Assembly (NCBI GenBank): GCA_963674895.2
Contig: CAXXCY010000001.1
Coordinates: 682,001-746,000, forward strand
Reading direction: 5' to 3'
DNA length: 64,000 nucleotides
DNA from: CAXXOK01 sp963674895
GTDB lineage: Bacteria > Bacillota > Clostridia > Christensenellales > Aristaeellaceae
Shown here: positions 31,797 to 41,716 of the stretch, piece after piece
How the letters are laid out: every line of letters starts with the position of its first letter
Numbering within the stretch: position 1 is the stretch's first letter
Program-made: the position numbers and the translations under genes
The notes under the pieces: generated by a model
Told to the model about the DNA's origin: nothing
What the model saw: only the letters and a program-made list of their open reading frames with translations
Database searches by the model: none

Positions 31797-31864
31797 AACT
31801 ACTTCGGTAAACGATGTGGAAAGCCCCGGCGCAATGCCGGGGCTTTCCCATCGTAACCCGCCCC

Positions 31865-34126
31865 TCACATCCTCCAATGTGCCGGACACAAGGATACATA
31901 ATCATACTCAAAATACCGCTTGTCGATCAGCAGCACCGTGCCCTTGTCCGTTTCGGAGCGGATCACGCGGCCGGCGGCCTGGAGCACCTTGTGCATGCCG
32001 GGGTAGCGGTAGGCATAGGCGAAGCCGTCGCCCAGCGTTTGCTCGTAATGGCGGCGCAGAGCCTCCTGCTCCCGGCATACCATGGGCAGGCCCACGCCCA
32101 CCACCATTACGCCCAGCAGCCGTTCCCCCGGCAGATCGATGCCCTCGGCAAATACGCCGCCCAAAACCGCCAGCCCCAGCAGGGGGTCCGCGTCCAGGGT
32201 AAAGCGGGCGAGAAAGGCTTCCCGGTCGTCGTCCGCCATGCCGGAGCGCTGGACCAGCAGGGGCAGGCTGGGGCCGATTATTTCCAGCTCCCCCGCTACC
32301 AGGCGCAGATAGGCGTAGCTGGGGAAATAGGCGATGTACTTGCCGGGCTTCTCGGCAAAGGCGTTTACGATGGCCTCCGCTACCCTGGGCGCCGTTTCGC
32401 GGCGCAGGGCGTACCGCGTGTCGATCCGGTGGCGCACGACCCGCAGGTTTTCCGGCGGGAACGGCGAGGGCAGCGCAAAGCAGGCGTCCTCTTCGCCGCC
32501 GCCGAGGAGCTTGAGCATTTCGTGAAGCGGGGAAAGCGTAGCGGAGAAATATACGATGCCCGACAGCCGCCGGGTCGCTTCCATCAGGTGCTCCGCCACC
32601 GACAGGCACAATAGCTTCACGGAGCGCTCCTTCCCCTGCCGCCGGCACAGGATGGCGTAATTCTGCCTGTCCCCGTTCGCCGCGGCGGTGAAATTGATCG
32701 CCGAAAGGAACAGCTCCCCCAGCGCCTGTCCGGCCTCGCCCTGAGGCGGCGCGGCAAAGGCCTCCGCGAGCGCCTCCAGCAGGCCCTGCACGGCGGGCTG
32801 CAATCCCTCCGGCAATTCGGTCAGCTCCGTTTCGGATACGCCGTCCTCCATCCTTATTTCCCGCAGCGCGCGCAGCACGCCGGTGATGGCCTTATACAGC
32901 GGCCCGGTGCGGCCGGACGCGCGCCCGAGCATCCGGCGGATGTTGCGCAGGGTTTCCCCGTCGCTGACGCCCGAGAGCATATCCCGCGTGCGGGACGCCA
33001 GGTTGTGGCTTTCGTCCACCAGCAGCGTCAAATCCGACCGCTGTTCAAAAACGCGCTTGATCCGCACGACCGGGTCAAACGCGTAGTTATAATCGCAGAT
33101 CACCACATCCGCGATTTCACAAAGCGTCAGGGCAAACTCAAACGGGCACAGCGAATGCTTTTCCGCCATATCGGTCACGGCCTGGGCGTTCCAGTCGGCC
33201 GTTTGCAGGATCTCGTCCAGTGCCGCGGGCAGCCGGAGGAAATACCTCCTGGCGCGCGGGCAGTAGTCCGGATGGCAGCGGCTGAAGCCGGGGCACTGCT
33301 TGTCCTTGGAGTTCAGGGTCAGGCTCCTTGCGTGCAGCCCCTTTTCGCGCATCAGGTCCAGGGCCTGCAGCGCCGCCTGCCGGGCGGTTGTCCGCGCGGT
33401 GAGGTAAAAGATCTGCCCCGTCAGCCCCTGCCCCAGCGCCTTGAGCGCGGGATACAGCACGGCGGCGGACTTGCCCGTGCCGGTGGGCATGCTGGCGAAC
33501 AGCCGCCTTTTGGTGCGGATCGCGGTGAAAACCTGCACGGCCATCTCACGCTGGCCGGGGCGGTAGCGATCAAACGGGAACGGCAGCCGGGCCAGGCTTT
33601 CGTCCCGCGCTGCCCTGTGCTTACGCTGGAGGTTCTCCCATTTCGCGTATGCGGACAGCAGCGCCAGGAACTCCGCTTCCAGTTCCTGCGCGCCGCGTGT
33701 TTTTTCAAAGCAGGCGCACAGCGCGCCGGTTTCGGTCACATACGTCACCCGGATGCGCACGGCGGCCTTCCCCTGACCCGCGCATAGCATATGCCCGTAA
33801 ACCGCGGCCTGCGCGCGGTGGGCCGGCAGGGCTTCCCGCGGGGGCGCTTCCCCGGACCGGCAAAGCTTGAATTCCTCGAGGGTGGGAATGTCCGCGTCGC
33901 AATAGGCGTCCATCCGGCCCGTGATCAGAAACGGGATTCCCTCCGCTTCCGCCGTCAGGCTCAGCGGCGTTTCCGCCTGCCATCCGTCCCCGAGCCCCTC
34001 CTGCCGGGCTTTGTGCCCCTGTGTGCCCGCCAGCATGTCCTGCCTGGAGGATACGGAAAAGATATCCTCCCCGTGGATGGAGAATTCGACAAGGTTTCGA
34101 ACCGATACGCGTATCTGCCCTTCCAT
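31865..34126 (-). CDS. XPD/DinG-like Fe-S DNA helicase with N-terminal nuclease-like domain
   Basis: 753 residues. Residues ~1-170 resemble a PD-(D/E)XK nuclease (GRMDAYCDADIP, EEFKLCR, HRAQAAVYGHML). A superfamily-2 helicase follows: Walker A PTGTGKSA near residue 212, four Fe-S-type cysteines near 277-300 (CPGFSRCHPDYC), DESH motif II near 374 and motif VI GRVIRSETDKG near 725. Such enzymes unwind DNA 5'-3' in repair. Start ATG 34126 has GAGGTG just upstream; a longer open frame to 35218 overlaps the divergent gene and is not used. Divergent from the cytidylate-kinase-like gene. Confidence 0.88.
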   Translation of the reverse strand: MEGQIRVSVRNLVEFSIHGEDIFSVSSRQDMLAGTQGHKARQEGLGDGWQAETPLSLTAEAEGIPFLITGRMDAYCDADIPTLEEFKLCRSGEAPPREALPAHRAQAAVYGHMLCAGQGKAAVRIRVTYVTETGALCACFEKTRGAQELEAEFLALLSAYAKWENLQRKHRAARDESLARLPFPFDRYRPGQREMAVQVFTAIRTKRRLFASMPTGTGKSAAVLYPALKALGQGLTGQIFYLTARTTARQAALQALDLMREKGLHARSLTLNSKDKQCPGFSRCHPDYCPRARRYFLRLPAALDEILQTADWNAQAVTDMAEKHSLCPFEFALTLCEIADVVICDYNYAFDPVVRIKRVFEQRSDLTLLVDESHNLASRTRDMLSGVSDGETLRNIRRMLGRASGRTGPLYKAITGVLRALREIRMEDGVSETELTELPEGLQPAVQGLLEALAEAFAAPPQGEAGQALGELFLSAINFTAAANGDRQNYAILCRRQGKERSVKLLCLSVAEHLMEATRRLSGIVYFSATLSPLHEMLKLLGGGEEDACFALPSPFPPENLRVVRHRIDTRYALRRETAPRVAEAIVNAFAEKPGKYIAYFPSYAYLRLVAGELEIIGPSLPLLVQRSGMADDDREAFLARFTLDADPLLGLAVLGGVFAEGIDLPGERLLGVMVVGVGLPMVCREQEALRRHYEQTLGDGFAYAYRYPGMHKVLQAAGRVIRSETDKGTVLLIDKRYFEYDYVSLCPAHWRM

Positions 34127-34321
34127 GGCGCACCTCATGCAAACGTATGTTCTCATTATGGCACAGATCGCCGGAGGGTGCAAGGGGGTAAGCCGGCGGG
34201 CCTGCATATCCCCCACCATGGGCAAGGCGGCGCCCAGCAGCGCCGCCCGGAATTGCGCCTTCCCGCAAACAGGAGTATACTGTAAGAAGAAAAAGCGAAA
34301 CATTGTACGGAGGTGAGCGGT

Positions 34322-34969
34322 ATGGCGTTTATCACAGTTTCTCGTGAGTTCGGCAGTTTCGGAACGACGATCAGCCAGCACGCGGCGCAGGCGCTTCAGT
34401 ACGATTATATCGACAAAGCTGTGCTGGAAAAGGTGCTGGACCAGTACGGCCTCATAACCTTCCATAAGTTTTACGATTCCCCGCATAGCTTCTGGGAACG
34501 GCTGGAAGAGGGCAATCAGAATATTATCGACGTATTCAACAGCGCGGTTTTGGAGTGCTCGAAGGCTGATCACGCCGTGTTTGTCGGGCGGGCAGGCTTC
34601 GCGCTTCTGCGCGGGTATGAGAACGTGCTCCACGTTCTGATCAAAGCGCCGTTTGAAAACCGCGTGGCAAATACCATGGAAACCATGCACATCGCCGACC
34701 GCGCGCAGGCGGAGGAGCTGGTGCGGCGGCACGACGTGACCCGGGAAAGCTACCTGAGAATCTTTTACAGCGCCAGCGCGAGCGACGCCGGGTCCTTCAG
34801 CCTCGTTGCCGATACCGGCCGCATTCCCCCGGAGACGGTTGAAAAATGGATCGTGGAAGCCGCAAGGCTGTTGGAACAAAAGGAGATCGACCCCGCGAAG
34901 AGCACGCGCTCCATCCAGTCCGACGTCGTGATGCAAAAGACCGTCGGCGCGGTACTCTATCCCGAATAA
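34322..34969 (+). CDS. Cytidylate kinase-like family protein
   Basis: 215 residues. It begins MAFITVSREFGSFGTTISQHAA, matching the P-loop-type start of the Cytidylate_kin2 family (ITISREFGSGG...). The Gly-rich loop here is GSFGTT and lacks the usual lysine, so kinase activity is uncertain. Later FVGRAGFALL and RVANTMETMHI follow the family pattern. Start ATG 34322, with GGAGGTGA 5 nt upstream, is preferred over GTG 34313. A hairpin terminator follows. Confidence 0.75.
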   Translation: MAFITVSREFGSFGTTISQHAAQALQYDYIDKAVLEKVLDQYGLITFHKFYDSPHSFWERLEEGNQNIIDVFNSAVLECSKADHAVFVGRAGFALLRGYENVLHVLIKAPFENRVANTMETMHIADRAQAEELVRRHDVTRESYLRIFYSASASDAGSFSLVADTGRIPPETVEKWIVEAARLLEQKEIDPAKSTRSIQSDVVMQKTVGAVLYPE

Positions 34970-35004
34970 TCCGGCCCGCCGCCGGACCGGACAAAACGAA
35001 CGAA

Positions 35005-35032
35005 CTCCCGGCAGGCTGCGGCTTGCCGGGAG
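35005..35032 (+). terminator. Hairpin terminator after the kinase-like gene
   Basis: CTCCCGGCA/TGCCGGGAG with a 10-nt loop and a short T-stretch. Confidence 0.6.
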
Positions 35033-35192
35033 ATTTGTGATATTCGCAAAATGAACCGGAGGAAGGGTATCGATTGATACCTGCCGCCGCCGGCAAAGCC
35101 TTGATAAATCGCGGAGCAGGCGACAGGCGGGCGCGCGCGGTAAGCCGGGCCCTCGTTCCCGGCTGCTTGCGCAGGGCGCGGTGCCGGGAGGC

Positions 35193-35666
35193 CTATTGCT
35201 TTCCGAGCAGGTTTTCAATCGCGTCGCCGAGGATATCGGTTACGGAGCCACTTGCGCTCCCGGGCTTGCCGGCGATGCCTGAGGCGGCGTCAAGCAGCGT
35301 GGAAACGATGCCGCCGCCCTCGCCTTTGAGCACCTTGAGGGCGGCTTTCCTTGTATCGCCGTCGGCCTCCCGGTAATAGGTCACGAGCTTCTTCTCCGCC
35401 GCCGTCAGCTTCATGCCCGTTTTGGATGAGGACGCCGTGGCTTTGGAAGCGGCTCCCTTGGCCGCGTTGAGCAGCGAGGCCTGGGTAACGCCGGTCGCGG
35501 CGGCGATTTTTTTAAGCACCGCCTGCGATAAAGCCAATTCCCCGCGTTCCGCTTTGCTGACGTCCGCTGCCGTCAGCCCGCCGCCGACTTTTTTGGCCAG
35601 TTTTTCCTGGGTCATGTCCGCGTTTGTCCTTGCTTCTTTGATCAGCTTTCCGACTTTCGACGCCAT
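35193..35666 (-). CDS. HTH (XRE-type) domain protein
   Basis: 157 residues. Residues 1-65 form an XRE/Cro-type helix-turn-helix (IKEARTNADMTQEKLAKKVG...LTAADVSKAERG). A Lys/Ala/Ser-rich linker follows, then a helical C-terminal region starting LTAAEKKLVTYYREADGDTRKAAL, and a Gly/Ser-rich tail. A DNA-binding regulator or nucleoid-associated role is possible. GGAGGAAA precedes the ATG. It is single, between divergent genes. Confidence 0.8.
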   Translation of the reverse strand: MASKVGKLIKEARTNADMTQEKLAKKVGGGLTAADVSKAERGELALSQAVLKKIAAATGVTQASLLNAAKGAASKATASSSKTGMKLTAAEKKLVTYYREADGDTRKAALKVLKGEGGGIVSTLLDAASGIAGKPGSASGSVTDILGDAIENLLGKQ

Positions 35667-35943
35667 ATTCCGTTTCCTCCTGTATGATCTGCTGATAGTA
35701 TACCGGAAACCGGAGAAAGTGAAAAGGGAGTTGTATTCCGCGCGTTCCCTCGCGCCGATACCGCGCCGTATTCCGGTCCGCGGGCCGGCTGCAGGGAAAC
35801 GGGGGATCGCCTTATCCCGGTGCAGGGACAGGATACGGGCAAGGATGCGCGGATAAAGCTTGCCCTGCAGCCTCCGTGCAATTCTTGAATGCCGCCAGTC
35901 AATATGATATCATGGGTCAAACGATTATTGGACGAGGTAACCC

Positions 35944-37416
35944 ATGGAAAAGTTTTTCAAACGGTATCAGATGGTTCTGTGGATCCTTTTCATCGTGCTG
36001 TTGATTCCGCTGCTGGCCGCGACGGTCTACAACCGCCCGTCTGTGGACGACCTGATTCAACCCGTCAAGGAACACAACGCGTATCTGTCGGGCGGCAATG
36101 TGCTGGCGGCGGACTGGAACGATATGCTGGCAGCCTATCAAAACTGGTCCGGGCTTTACTTCCACATGCTGCTGGCGCGCATCCCGCCGATGGTGTTTGA
36201 TTATACGCTGGCGTGGATACATCCGATTTTCTTTTTGCTTTTCCTGGCGGGCAGCGTATTCCTGTTTATCCGGACGCTGGGCCGGGTGCTGTCTGTGCGC
36301 CGGTTGTATATGAACCACATCGCGCTGCTGCTGGTGATTGAATTCCTGCTGTTCATGCCCGCGACGGACCAGGGAATCTACTGGTTTACCGGAGCGGTTG
36401 CCTATACGTTCGCGTTTTCGCTTGCGCTGTGCGTATATGCGCTGTTTTTGTCGTGGGTTTTTCTCAAAGGCAAGCCCGCGGGGCAAACGATCAAGCTGAT
36501 CGGGGTATGCGCCGGGGGCTTTTTGCTGGCGGGCACCAATTTCTCAACCAATACCGTCTCGCTGGTGCTCTTTGTACTGCTGGCCGCTTATGCGCTTTGG
36601 AAAAAGAAGACAAGCTGGCTGGTATTGCTTCCCGTCGGGGTTTATCTGGCGGGGTTTGTGCTGTCCATGGCCGCGCCGGGCAACGCGGCCCGCTATACTG
36701 TGGACGGGTACACCGGCGAGACCAGCTACGTGGAAACGTTTTTGATCACCTTTCGCGATTCGTTCGGATACATTTTGGAGCAGCGGACCCTGTTCCTGTT
36801 TTCGCTGCTGTTCCTGCCCGTTCTGGTTACGGTGGCGCAGGAGAAGAGCTGGAACTGCGGCCATCCCGTCTGGGCGCTGCTGCTTTCTTTCGGCGTGTTC
36901 GCGGCCGGCTTTATCGCGCCGGTCCATGCCAGGCGATTTTTGGGGGACCCGCGCCTTATCAACGTGCAGTTCTTTATGCTGAGTCTGCTGGTTGTCTTCA
37001 ATCTCCTCTACCTGATCCGCTTTTTCCGCGGCCGGTTCAAACACAGCGAAAAACCCCCGGAAAACCAAAAGAAATTCTGGACGCGCTTCGTACTGGGCGC
37101 GGGCATGGTTGTGATCGCCGCCACACTGGTGACCGTGCAGTTTCACCCGTTCGCGCTCAACAGCCAAATCCCCAGCCTCCGGGCCGCCGCCAGGCTGCGG
37201 GACGGAACGCTGAAAACCTATGCGGAGGAATACGACGCGCTCGTCGCGCTGGCGATGAGCCGGCCGGACGCCGATATCGTTTTGACCGCCATGCCGTATT
37301 CCGACTTCTTTTACCCGCTGGCGCTGGATTCGAACGAAACGTATTGGCAAAACATTGCCTTCACACAGTATTATGCGGGGAAATCCATCGTGTATATTCC
37401 TCCTGAGGAGGAATAA
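35944..37416 (+). CDS. Polytopic membrane protein (DUF6056-like)
   Basis: 490 residues with about 11 helices. After helix 1, RPSVDDLIQP takes the place of SDDYRYAF in the protein at 13511-14833, and the C-terminal ETYWQNIAFTQYY matches that protein's ETYWPNVYYARYY. The two are distant paralogues, probably of the DUF6056 family. A role as membrane glycosyltransferase is possible but unproven. GAGGTAAC lies 3-4 nt before the ATG. Confidence 0.7.
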   Translation: MEKFFKRYQMVLWILFIVLLIPLLAATVYNRPSVDDLIQPVKEHNAYLSGGNVLAADWNDMLAAYQNWSGLYFHMLLARIPPMVFDYTLAWIHPIFFLLFLAGSVFLFIRTLGRVLSVRRLYMNHIALLLVIEFLLFMPATDQGIYWFTGAVAYTFAFSLALCVYALFLSWVFLKGKPAGQTIKLIGVCAGGFLLAGTNFSTNTVSLVLFVLLAAYALWKKKTSWLVLLPVGVYLAGFVLSMAAPGNAARYTVDGYTGETSYVETFLITFRDSFGYILEQRTLFLFSLLFLPVLVTVAQEKSWNCGHPVWALLLSFGVFAAGFIAPVHARRFLGDPRLINVQFFMLSLLVVFNLLYLIRFFRGRFKHSEKPPENQKKFWTRFVLGAGMVVIAATLVTVQFHPFALNSQIPSLRAAARLRDGTLKTYAEEYDALVALAMSRPDADIVLTAMPYSDFFYPLALDSNETYWQNIAFTQYYAGKSIVYIPPEEE

Positions 37417-37517
37417 AAAACGGGCTGCACGCTTTGCGCAGGCGCAAGGAAGCCGCGCGGCAAATACCGCACGCGCCGGATATGAAGAATACTATAGATA
37501 ATGAAGAATTTAGGCGA

Positions 37518-37546
37518 TTGTAATTTCCGAAAATTTTCGGTATAAT
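37518..37546 (+). promoter_or_regulatory. Strong promoter with a palindromic operator in the spacer
   Basis: TTGTAA (37518-37523) and TATAAT (37541-37546) are exactly 17 nt apart. The spacer carries the perfect 14-bp palindrome CCGAAAATTTTCGG (37527-37540), a likely repressor site. Confidence 0.65.
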
Positions 37547-37552
37547 AGGGGA

Positions 37553-37856
37553 CATAAAGGATGCTGACCGAATATACTGAATGAGGGCTGATGATGCAAA
37601 ACCAACCCCCACGGCCGAAGCACCAAAAACAAGGACGGCACGTTCAAAGCAAAGAAGCGCATAGCGCCGCGGCGGCGAACCCTCGGGCGGTTCGGCTGGA
37701 ATTATTTCGCGAACACCCTCCGGCAGCCGGCCGCAGCGCGCATGGTTCGGGCGGGCCCGTATGCTTTGCGCCGATCGCCGTCACGGCCCTTTGGGCCCCC
37801 AATCACAGGGTACATACAGCCGGGCTTAAGATGCCGATGAACGTCGGTGTTTTTTA
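37553..37856 (+). other. ~300-nt transcription unit without a clear gene
   Basis: The unit follows the palindrome promoter and ends with CCGATGAACGTCGG and six T residues (to 37856), a plausible terminator. The only sizeable frame (37591-37857, 88 codons, ATG-ATG after GAGGG) has odd composition and no recognisable motif. It may be a small RNA, a poorly conserved peptide, or a leader of the DUF1576 gene. Confidence 0.35.
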
Positions 37857-38045
37857 ATGTGCGGTTTGTAAACGGCAGCCAGGACAATTGGATGAAACCG
37901 GCGGCGGGATAGAAAGGGAGGCAGTTGGCCGGAGGTCCGGCGCCCACGCCGTTCGGCTTTTATTTTCCGCCCCTGCGCGGCCCGCTTTTACAAGGAGATG
38001 CCATACACCCCGTATTCCGGATGAAACCGAAAAGGAGTGTTGACG

Positions 38046-39419
38046 ATGAATAATGAAGAGAAAAAACCGGTGGTGAAACATTATCCTGGCGCGCCTATCC
38101 ACGAGGATGCCGGCCCCGCGGAATGGAAGGACGAAATATCGGGGGACCATCCGCAGATCGCCGCCATGCTGCAGCGGTATTATTACCTGTTTTTCGGGCT
38201 TTTGGGCATCCTGTTTATCGCGCTGGCATTCGTATTTGATCGTCCCGCGGACATTTGGCATGGCGTGACGGTGATCCTGACGTCGCGGGCCAACCTGCTG
38301 ACGGACTACATACAGCTGGCGAACGCGGGCGCCACGCTGGTGAACGTCGGTGTGATGACGCTGTTCAGCATCAGCATCATCCGGCTGAACCGGCTGCCGG
38401 TTTCGGGCTCGATCGTGGCCGGCATTTTCACCATGGTCGGGTTTTCGTTTTTCGGCAAGAACCTTTACAACACCCTGCCGCTGATCCTGGGGGTTTACCT
38501 GTATGCCAAGGCCATCCGGCAGCCGTTCGGGGAATATGTGCTGCATTGCATGTTCGGCACGGCCCTCAGCCCGCTGGTCAGCGAGCTGAGCTTCAATATG
38601 AAACTGCCGGTTCCCTTCGGCGTGCTGCTGGGCGTTGCGTCCGGGCTGCTGGCGGGGTTCGTGCTGGTGCCGCTCTCCATACGGTTTTTGCGGTTTCACA
38701 AAGGATATAATCTATACAATATCGGGTTCACGGCGGGGATTATCGGGATGTTTTTCATGGCGGTTCTGCGCGGGTTCGGGGTGGAGGTGACCGCGGTTTC
38801 CATCCTCTCTTCGGGGCGCAATCTCCCGTTTTCGCTGATTCTTTCGGGCATTTTCCTGTGCCTGCTCCTGATGGGGCTGCGGGTCAACCACTGGAAGCTC
38901 AAGGGCTTCCGCCGCCTGTTTCAATTGCCGGGCGTGCTGGCCACGGATTTCCTGGCTATTTCCGGGTTCGGCGTAACGCTGATCAACATGGCTTTGCTGG
39001 GCATGCTGTCGGTCGCGTATGTGCTGATACTGGGGGGCGAACTCAACGGGCCCGTGATCGGCGGCATTTTCACGGTGGTGGGCTTTGCCGCTTACGGCAA
39101 GCACCTGAAAAACGTGCTGCCGGTCATGGTGGGCGTTACGCTGGCGAACCTTTTTAACATTCATTCCAGCAGCGCGTCCTTTACGATCATCGCGGCGCTG
39201 TTCGGCACGACGCTTGCGCCGATTGCCGGCGAGTACGGCGTGACCTCGGGAATCCTGGCGGGCTTCCTTCACATGTCGCTGGTTACGAACGTCAGCTTTC
39301 TGCACGCCGGGATGAACCTGTACAACAACGGGTTTTCCGGCGGCTTTGTAGCCGCGCTGCTGGGCCCGCTGTGTGATGCCGTGCGGCAGATGAAAATGGC
39401 CCGGAAGCGGCAGCCGTAA
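38046..39419 (+). CDS. DUF1576 family membrane protein
   Basis: 457 residues with about 12 helices in two similar halves. Each half carries a GxxxxGIFT(M/V)VGF.....KHLKN/KNLYN block (GSIVAGIFTMVGFSFFGKNL and GPVIGGIFTVVGFAAYGKHL) and a YNLYN / MNLYNNGF motif. This internal duplication suggests a transporter or channel fold. Family DUF1576, function unknown. Start ATG 38046 is preceded by AAGGAG. Confidence 0.8.
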   Translation: MNNEEKKPVVKHYPGAPIHEDAGPAEWKDEISGDHPQIAAMLQRYYYLFFGLLGILFIALAFVFDRPADIWHGVTVILTSRANLLTDYIQLANAGATLVNVGVMTLFSISIIRLNRLPVSGSIVAGIFTMVGFSFFGKNLYNTLPLILGVYLYAKAIRQPFGEYVLHCMFGTALSPLVSELSFNMKLPVPFGVLLGVASGLLAGFVLVPLSIRFLRFHKGYNLYNIGFTAGIIGMFFMAVLRGFGVEVTAVSILSSGRNLPFSLILSGIFLCLLLMGLRVNHWKLKGFRRLFQLPGVLATDFLAISGFGVTLINMALLGMLSVAYVLILGGELNGPVIGGIFTVVGFAAYGKHLKNVLPVMVGVTLANLFNIHSSSASFTIIAALFGTTLAPIAGEYGVTSGILAGFLHMSLVTNVSFLHAGMNLYNNGFSGGFVAALLGPLCDAVRQMKMARKRQP

Positions 39420-39509
39420 GGCCGCCGTCCCGGGCGGTGAGAGAAAAAAAAGGAAGCTTTTGTATAATCGTCAAGGATACGTGGTTTTGTATAGAGTCCC
39501 GCAGCGCGA

Positions 39510-40910
39510 TCAGTCCGTCGGGCTTGCGCACGGCTCCGCGGCGATATTTTCCTTGGGGAGTTTGCGGAGTATCACCGCGTAGCATACGATGATAATCAGC
39601 ATCGTGGTACTCCAGGAAACCGGATATCCGATGTAAAGTATCGGAAGCGTCGGGTTGGCGGCAAACACCGTGTACAGCCAGGCCAGGCGGATACCGGAGA
39701 TGCCGGTCACGGAAACGAACATCGGCATGAAGCTGTGGCCCATGCCGCGCAGCTGGGACGTGAAGGTGAGCATGATGCCGAAGGTGAAATACAGCGGGAA
39801 GGTGTATTCCAGGCGCAAAACGGAATACCGGATCACCTGCGGATCGCTGTTGAACAGCGAGGATATGGGCGTGGCAAGAGCCAATATCAGCATGCATACC
39901 CCGAAGCTGATCACCGTCAACAGCCCGGCGGTGATCAGCGGCGACCGGCGCACGCGCTTAAATTGCCTTGCGCCCATATTCTGGCTGGTAAAGGTCATGC
40001 AGGCTTGGGTGATGGACTGCATCAGCACGTACACCAGCCCGTTGATGTTCACGGCCACGGCGTTTCCCGCGATCACGAGCGAGCCGAAGGAATTGATCGC
40101 GGCCTGTATCAGCACGTTGCTGATGCTGAACGTCGCGCCCTCCAGCCCGGCCGGCAGGCCGATGCGGGTGATGGACCGCAGCACCCGTTTTTTGATCGTC
40201 AGCAATTTGGGGATAATCCGGATCGCGCCCTCCGTGCGGGTAAGCACCCGGAGCACCAGGTACGCCGACAGCATCGAGGAAAACACCGTGCCCAGCGCGA
40301 CGCCGGCCACGCTCATTTGAAACACGATGACGAACAGGAGGTTCAGGAGCACGTTCAGCACGCCCGATAGCGTCAGGATATACAGCGGGCGCTTCGCGTC
40401 GCCCACCGCCCGCAGGATGGCGCTGCCGAACAGGGTGATAAACGCGAACGGGATGCTTACAAAATACAGGCGCATGTACAGCGTCGCCGGAATGATGATA
40501 TCGCCCGGCACGCCCATTGCCGTGAGCAGCGGCCTGGCCAACAGAAAGCCGACCACGCCGATAAAAACGCCGCACACCGCCGAAAGCGCGATCGCCGTAT
40601 GCGCGGTTTCGCTCACGGCCTTCGCGTTGCCCTCCCCGTAGCGCTTGGCCAGCGCGATGCTCGCGCCCACGGACAGCCCGATGAACATCGTCAGCAGCAG
40701 GTTGATCAGCGCGCTCGTGGAGCCGACCGCCGCCAGCGCCTCCTTGCCCGCGAACTGCCCGACCACGATGGTGTCCACCATGTTGTATAAAAGCTGCAGG
40801 AGATTCGTAAGCGTGACGGGGATCGAAAACCAGACCAAATGCTTCAGGATGGACCCCTGCGACATGTCCACCTCGTACTTGCTCTTCTCGTAACTCAGCT
40901 CTTCGCTCAT
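39510..40910 (-). CDS. MATE family efflux transporter
   Basis: 466 residues with 12 predicted helices in two halves. The N-terminal segment SIPVTLTNLLQLLYNMVDTIVVGQFAGKEALAAVG is diagnostic of MATE exporters of the DinF/NorM type. They export drugs or metabolites using H+ or Na+. ATG 40910 has GGGAGGG upstream; an in-frame start further up has no ribosome site. Converges with the DUF1576 gene. Confidence 0.92.
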   Translation of the reverse strand: MSEELSYEKSKYEVDMSQGSILKHLVWFSIPVTLTNLLQLLYNMVDTIVVGQFAGKEALAAVGSTSALINLLLTMFIGLSVGASIALAKRYGEGNAKAVSETAHTAIALSAVCGVFIGVVGFLLARPLLTAMGVPGDIIIPATLYMRLYFVSIPFAFITLFGSAILRAVGDAKRPLYILTLSGVLNVLLNLLFVIVFQMSVAGVALGTVFSSMLSAYLVLRVLTRTEGAIRIIPKLLTIKKRVLRSITRIGLPAGLEGATFSISNVLIQAAINSFGSLVIAGNAVAVNINGLVYVLMQSITQACMTFTSQNMGARQFKRVRRSPLITAGLLTVISFGVCMLILALATPISSLFNSDPQVIRYSVLRLEYTFPLYFTFGIMLTFTSQLRGMGHSFMPMFVSVTGISGIRLAWLYTVFAANPTLPILYIGYPVSWSTTMLIIIVCYAVILRKLPKENIAAEPCASPTD

Positions 40911-41028
40911 GCCGCCCTCCCTGAGCTTTGTATTATAGCACGATTTCTGTTGCAGGGAAACGCCGATAAATCCCCGCGCGCTGCCGATTTTATTTCCGCC
41001 ATCTTGGGCCTGCGGCTTGACCACTCGG

Positions 41029-41137
41029 TTTTATAATCGCCTCGCTCCCTTTCGGTCGTGATGCTTATTAAAACCTCCCGCCTTCGGGGCGCTCACAGCT
41101 TTGCCGTGGTGTCCACTGGACACACGCTTCCCTTCGG
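41029..41137 (-). repeat. Dispersed two-hairpin repeat, copy 4
   Basis: On the minus strand: GTGTCCAGTGGACAC (41109-41123), then module 2 (41031-41078) from GGTTTTA to TAAAACC. It lies upstream of the MATE gene. Confidence 0.7.
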
Positions 41138-41169
41138 CGCCTCGACAAGCGCTGCTACTACTTTTTCGG

Positions 41170-41260
41170 CCTCGCGCCGCGCTCCGCTTGCGCGAGGCTA
41201 CGCGCTTCATTGTTAACGCGGCTGTAACACAATATACTTGTGTTGCAGCCGCGTTAAACA
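41170..41260. repeat. Two adjacent strong hairpins
   Basis: CCTCGCGC...GCGCGAGG lies at 41171-41198. A ~22-bp stem spans 41211-41260 (TAACGCGGCTG...CAGCCGCGTTA) with one mismatch and one bulge. No T-run. It marks the border between GC-rich and AT-rich DNA. Confidence 0.6.
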
Positions 41261-41460
41261 ATTTCGGACGCTAGTCGGGCGTAGCCCTCCCTTTTGGGTT
41301 GCGCAAACCCAACCTGACGAAAATCCAATAGATCGATGAGGTTGGCGAGAAAGGCTTCTTCGTAATGAGCCGGAAGTGGTTGAAAATATGTACGCATCAG
41401 GTGGTTGTTAATAAAAGTACCTGACGGACGGGCAATGCAAAGCGCAGGGAAAATACCCAT
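41254..41460 (-). pseudogene. Unrecognised ORF, possible gene remnant
   Basis: A minus-strand frame (MGIFPALCIARPSG... to LASEIV) with protein-like composition. It stays open upstream to about 41600 without a better start. It ends inside the large hairpin. I do not recognise it; its position at the island edge suggests a decayed gene. Confidence 0.3.
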
Positions 41461-41716
41461 CGAGTTAAAGCCCTTGGACTTGATAAGGCCGCTTGTGTGG
41501 TGTGAATTATTGTTGATCTCAGCAAAGTAGAAAATTTGAAACCGTATTAAAATTGCTTTATCTCTACTCCTTGAATTCTATTATATTACCTTTTAATACT
41601 CCATTCTCCATGTAATAGGTACCTGATAAGCTTATACTATGGATTGGTTACACTAAATCGGACAGAAAAAATAAGGTCATGGTAGAATAACGGGAAAGAT
41701 TTAGGAGGGAAATACC

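Noticed and set aside
34127..35218. N-terminal extension of the helicase frame
   Set aside because: It overlaps the divergent kinase-like gene completely, and a well-placed ribosome site exists at 34126.
37591..37857. 88-codon protein gene after the palindrome promoter
   Set aside because: Composition and lack of motifs make it doubtful; kept only as part of a transcription unit.
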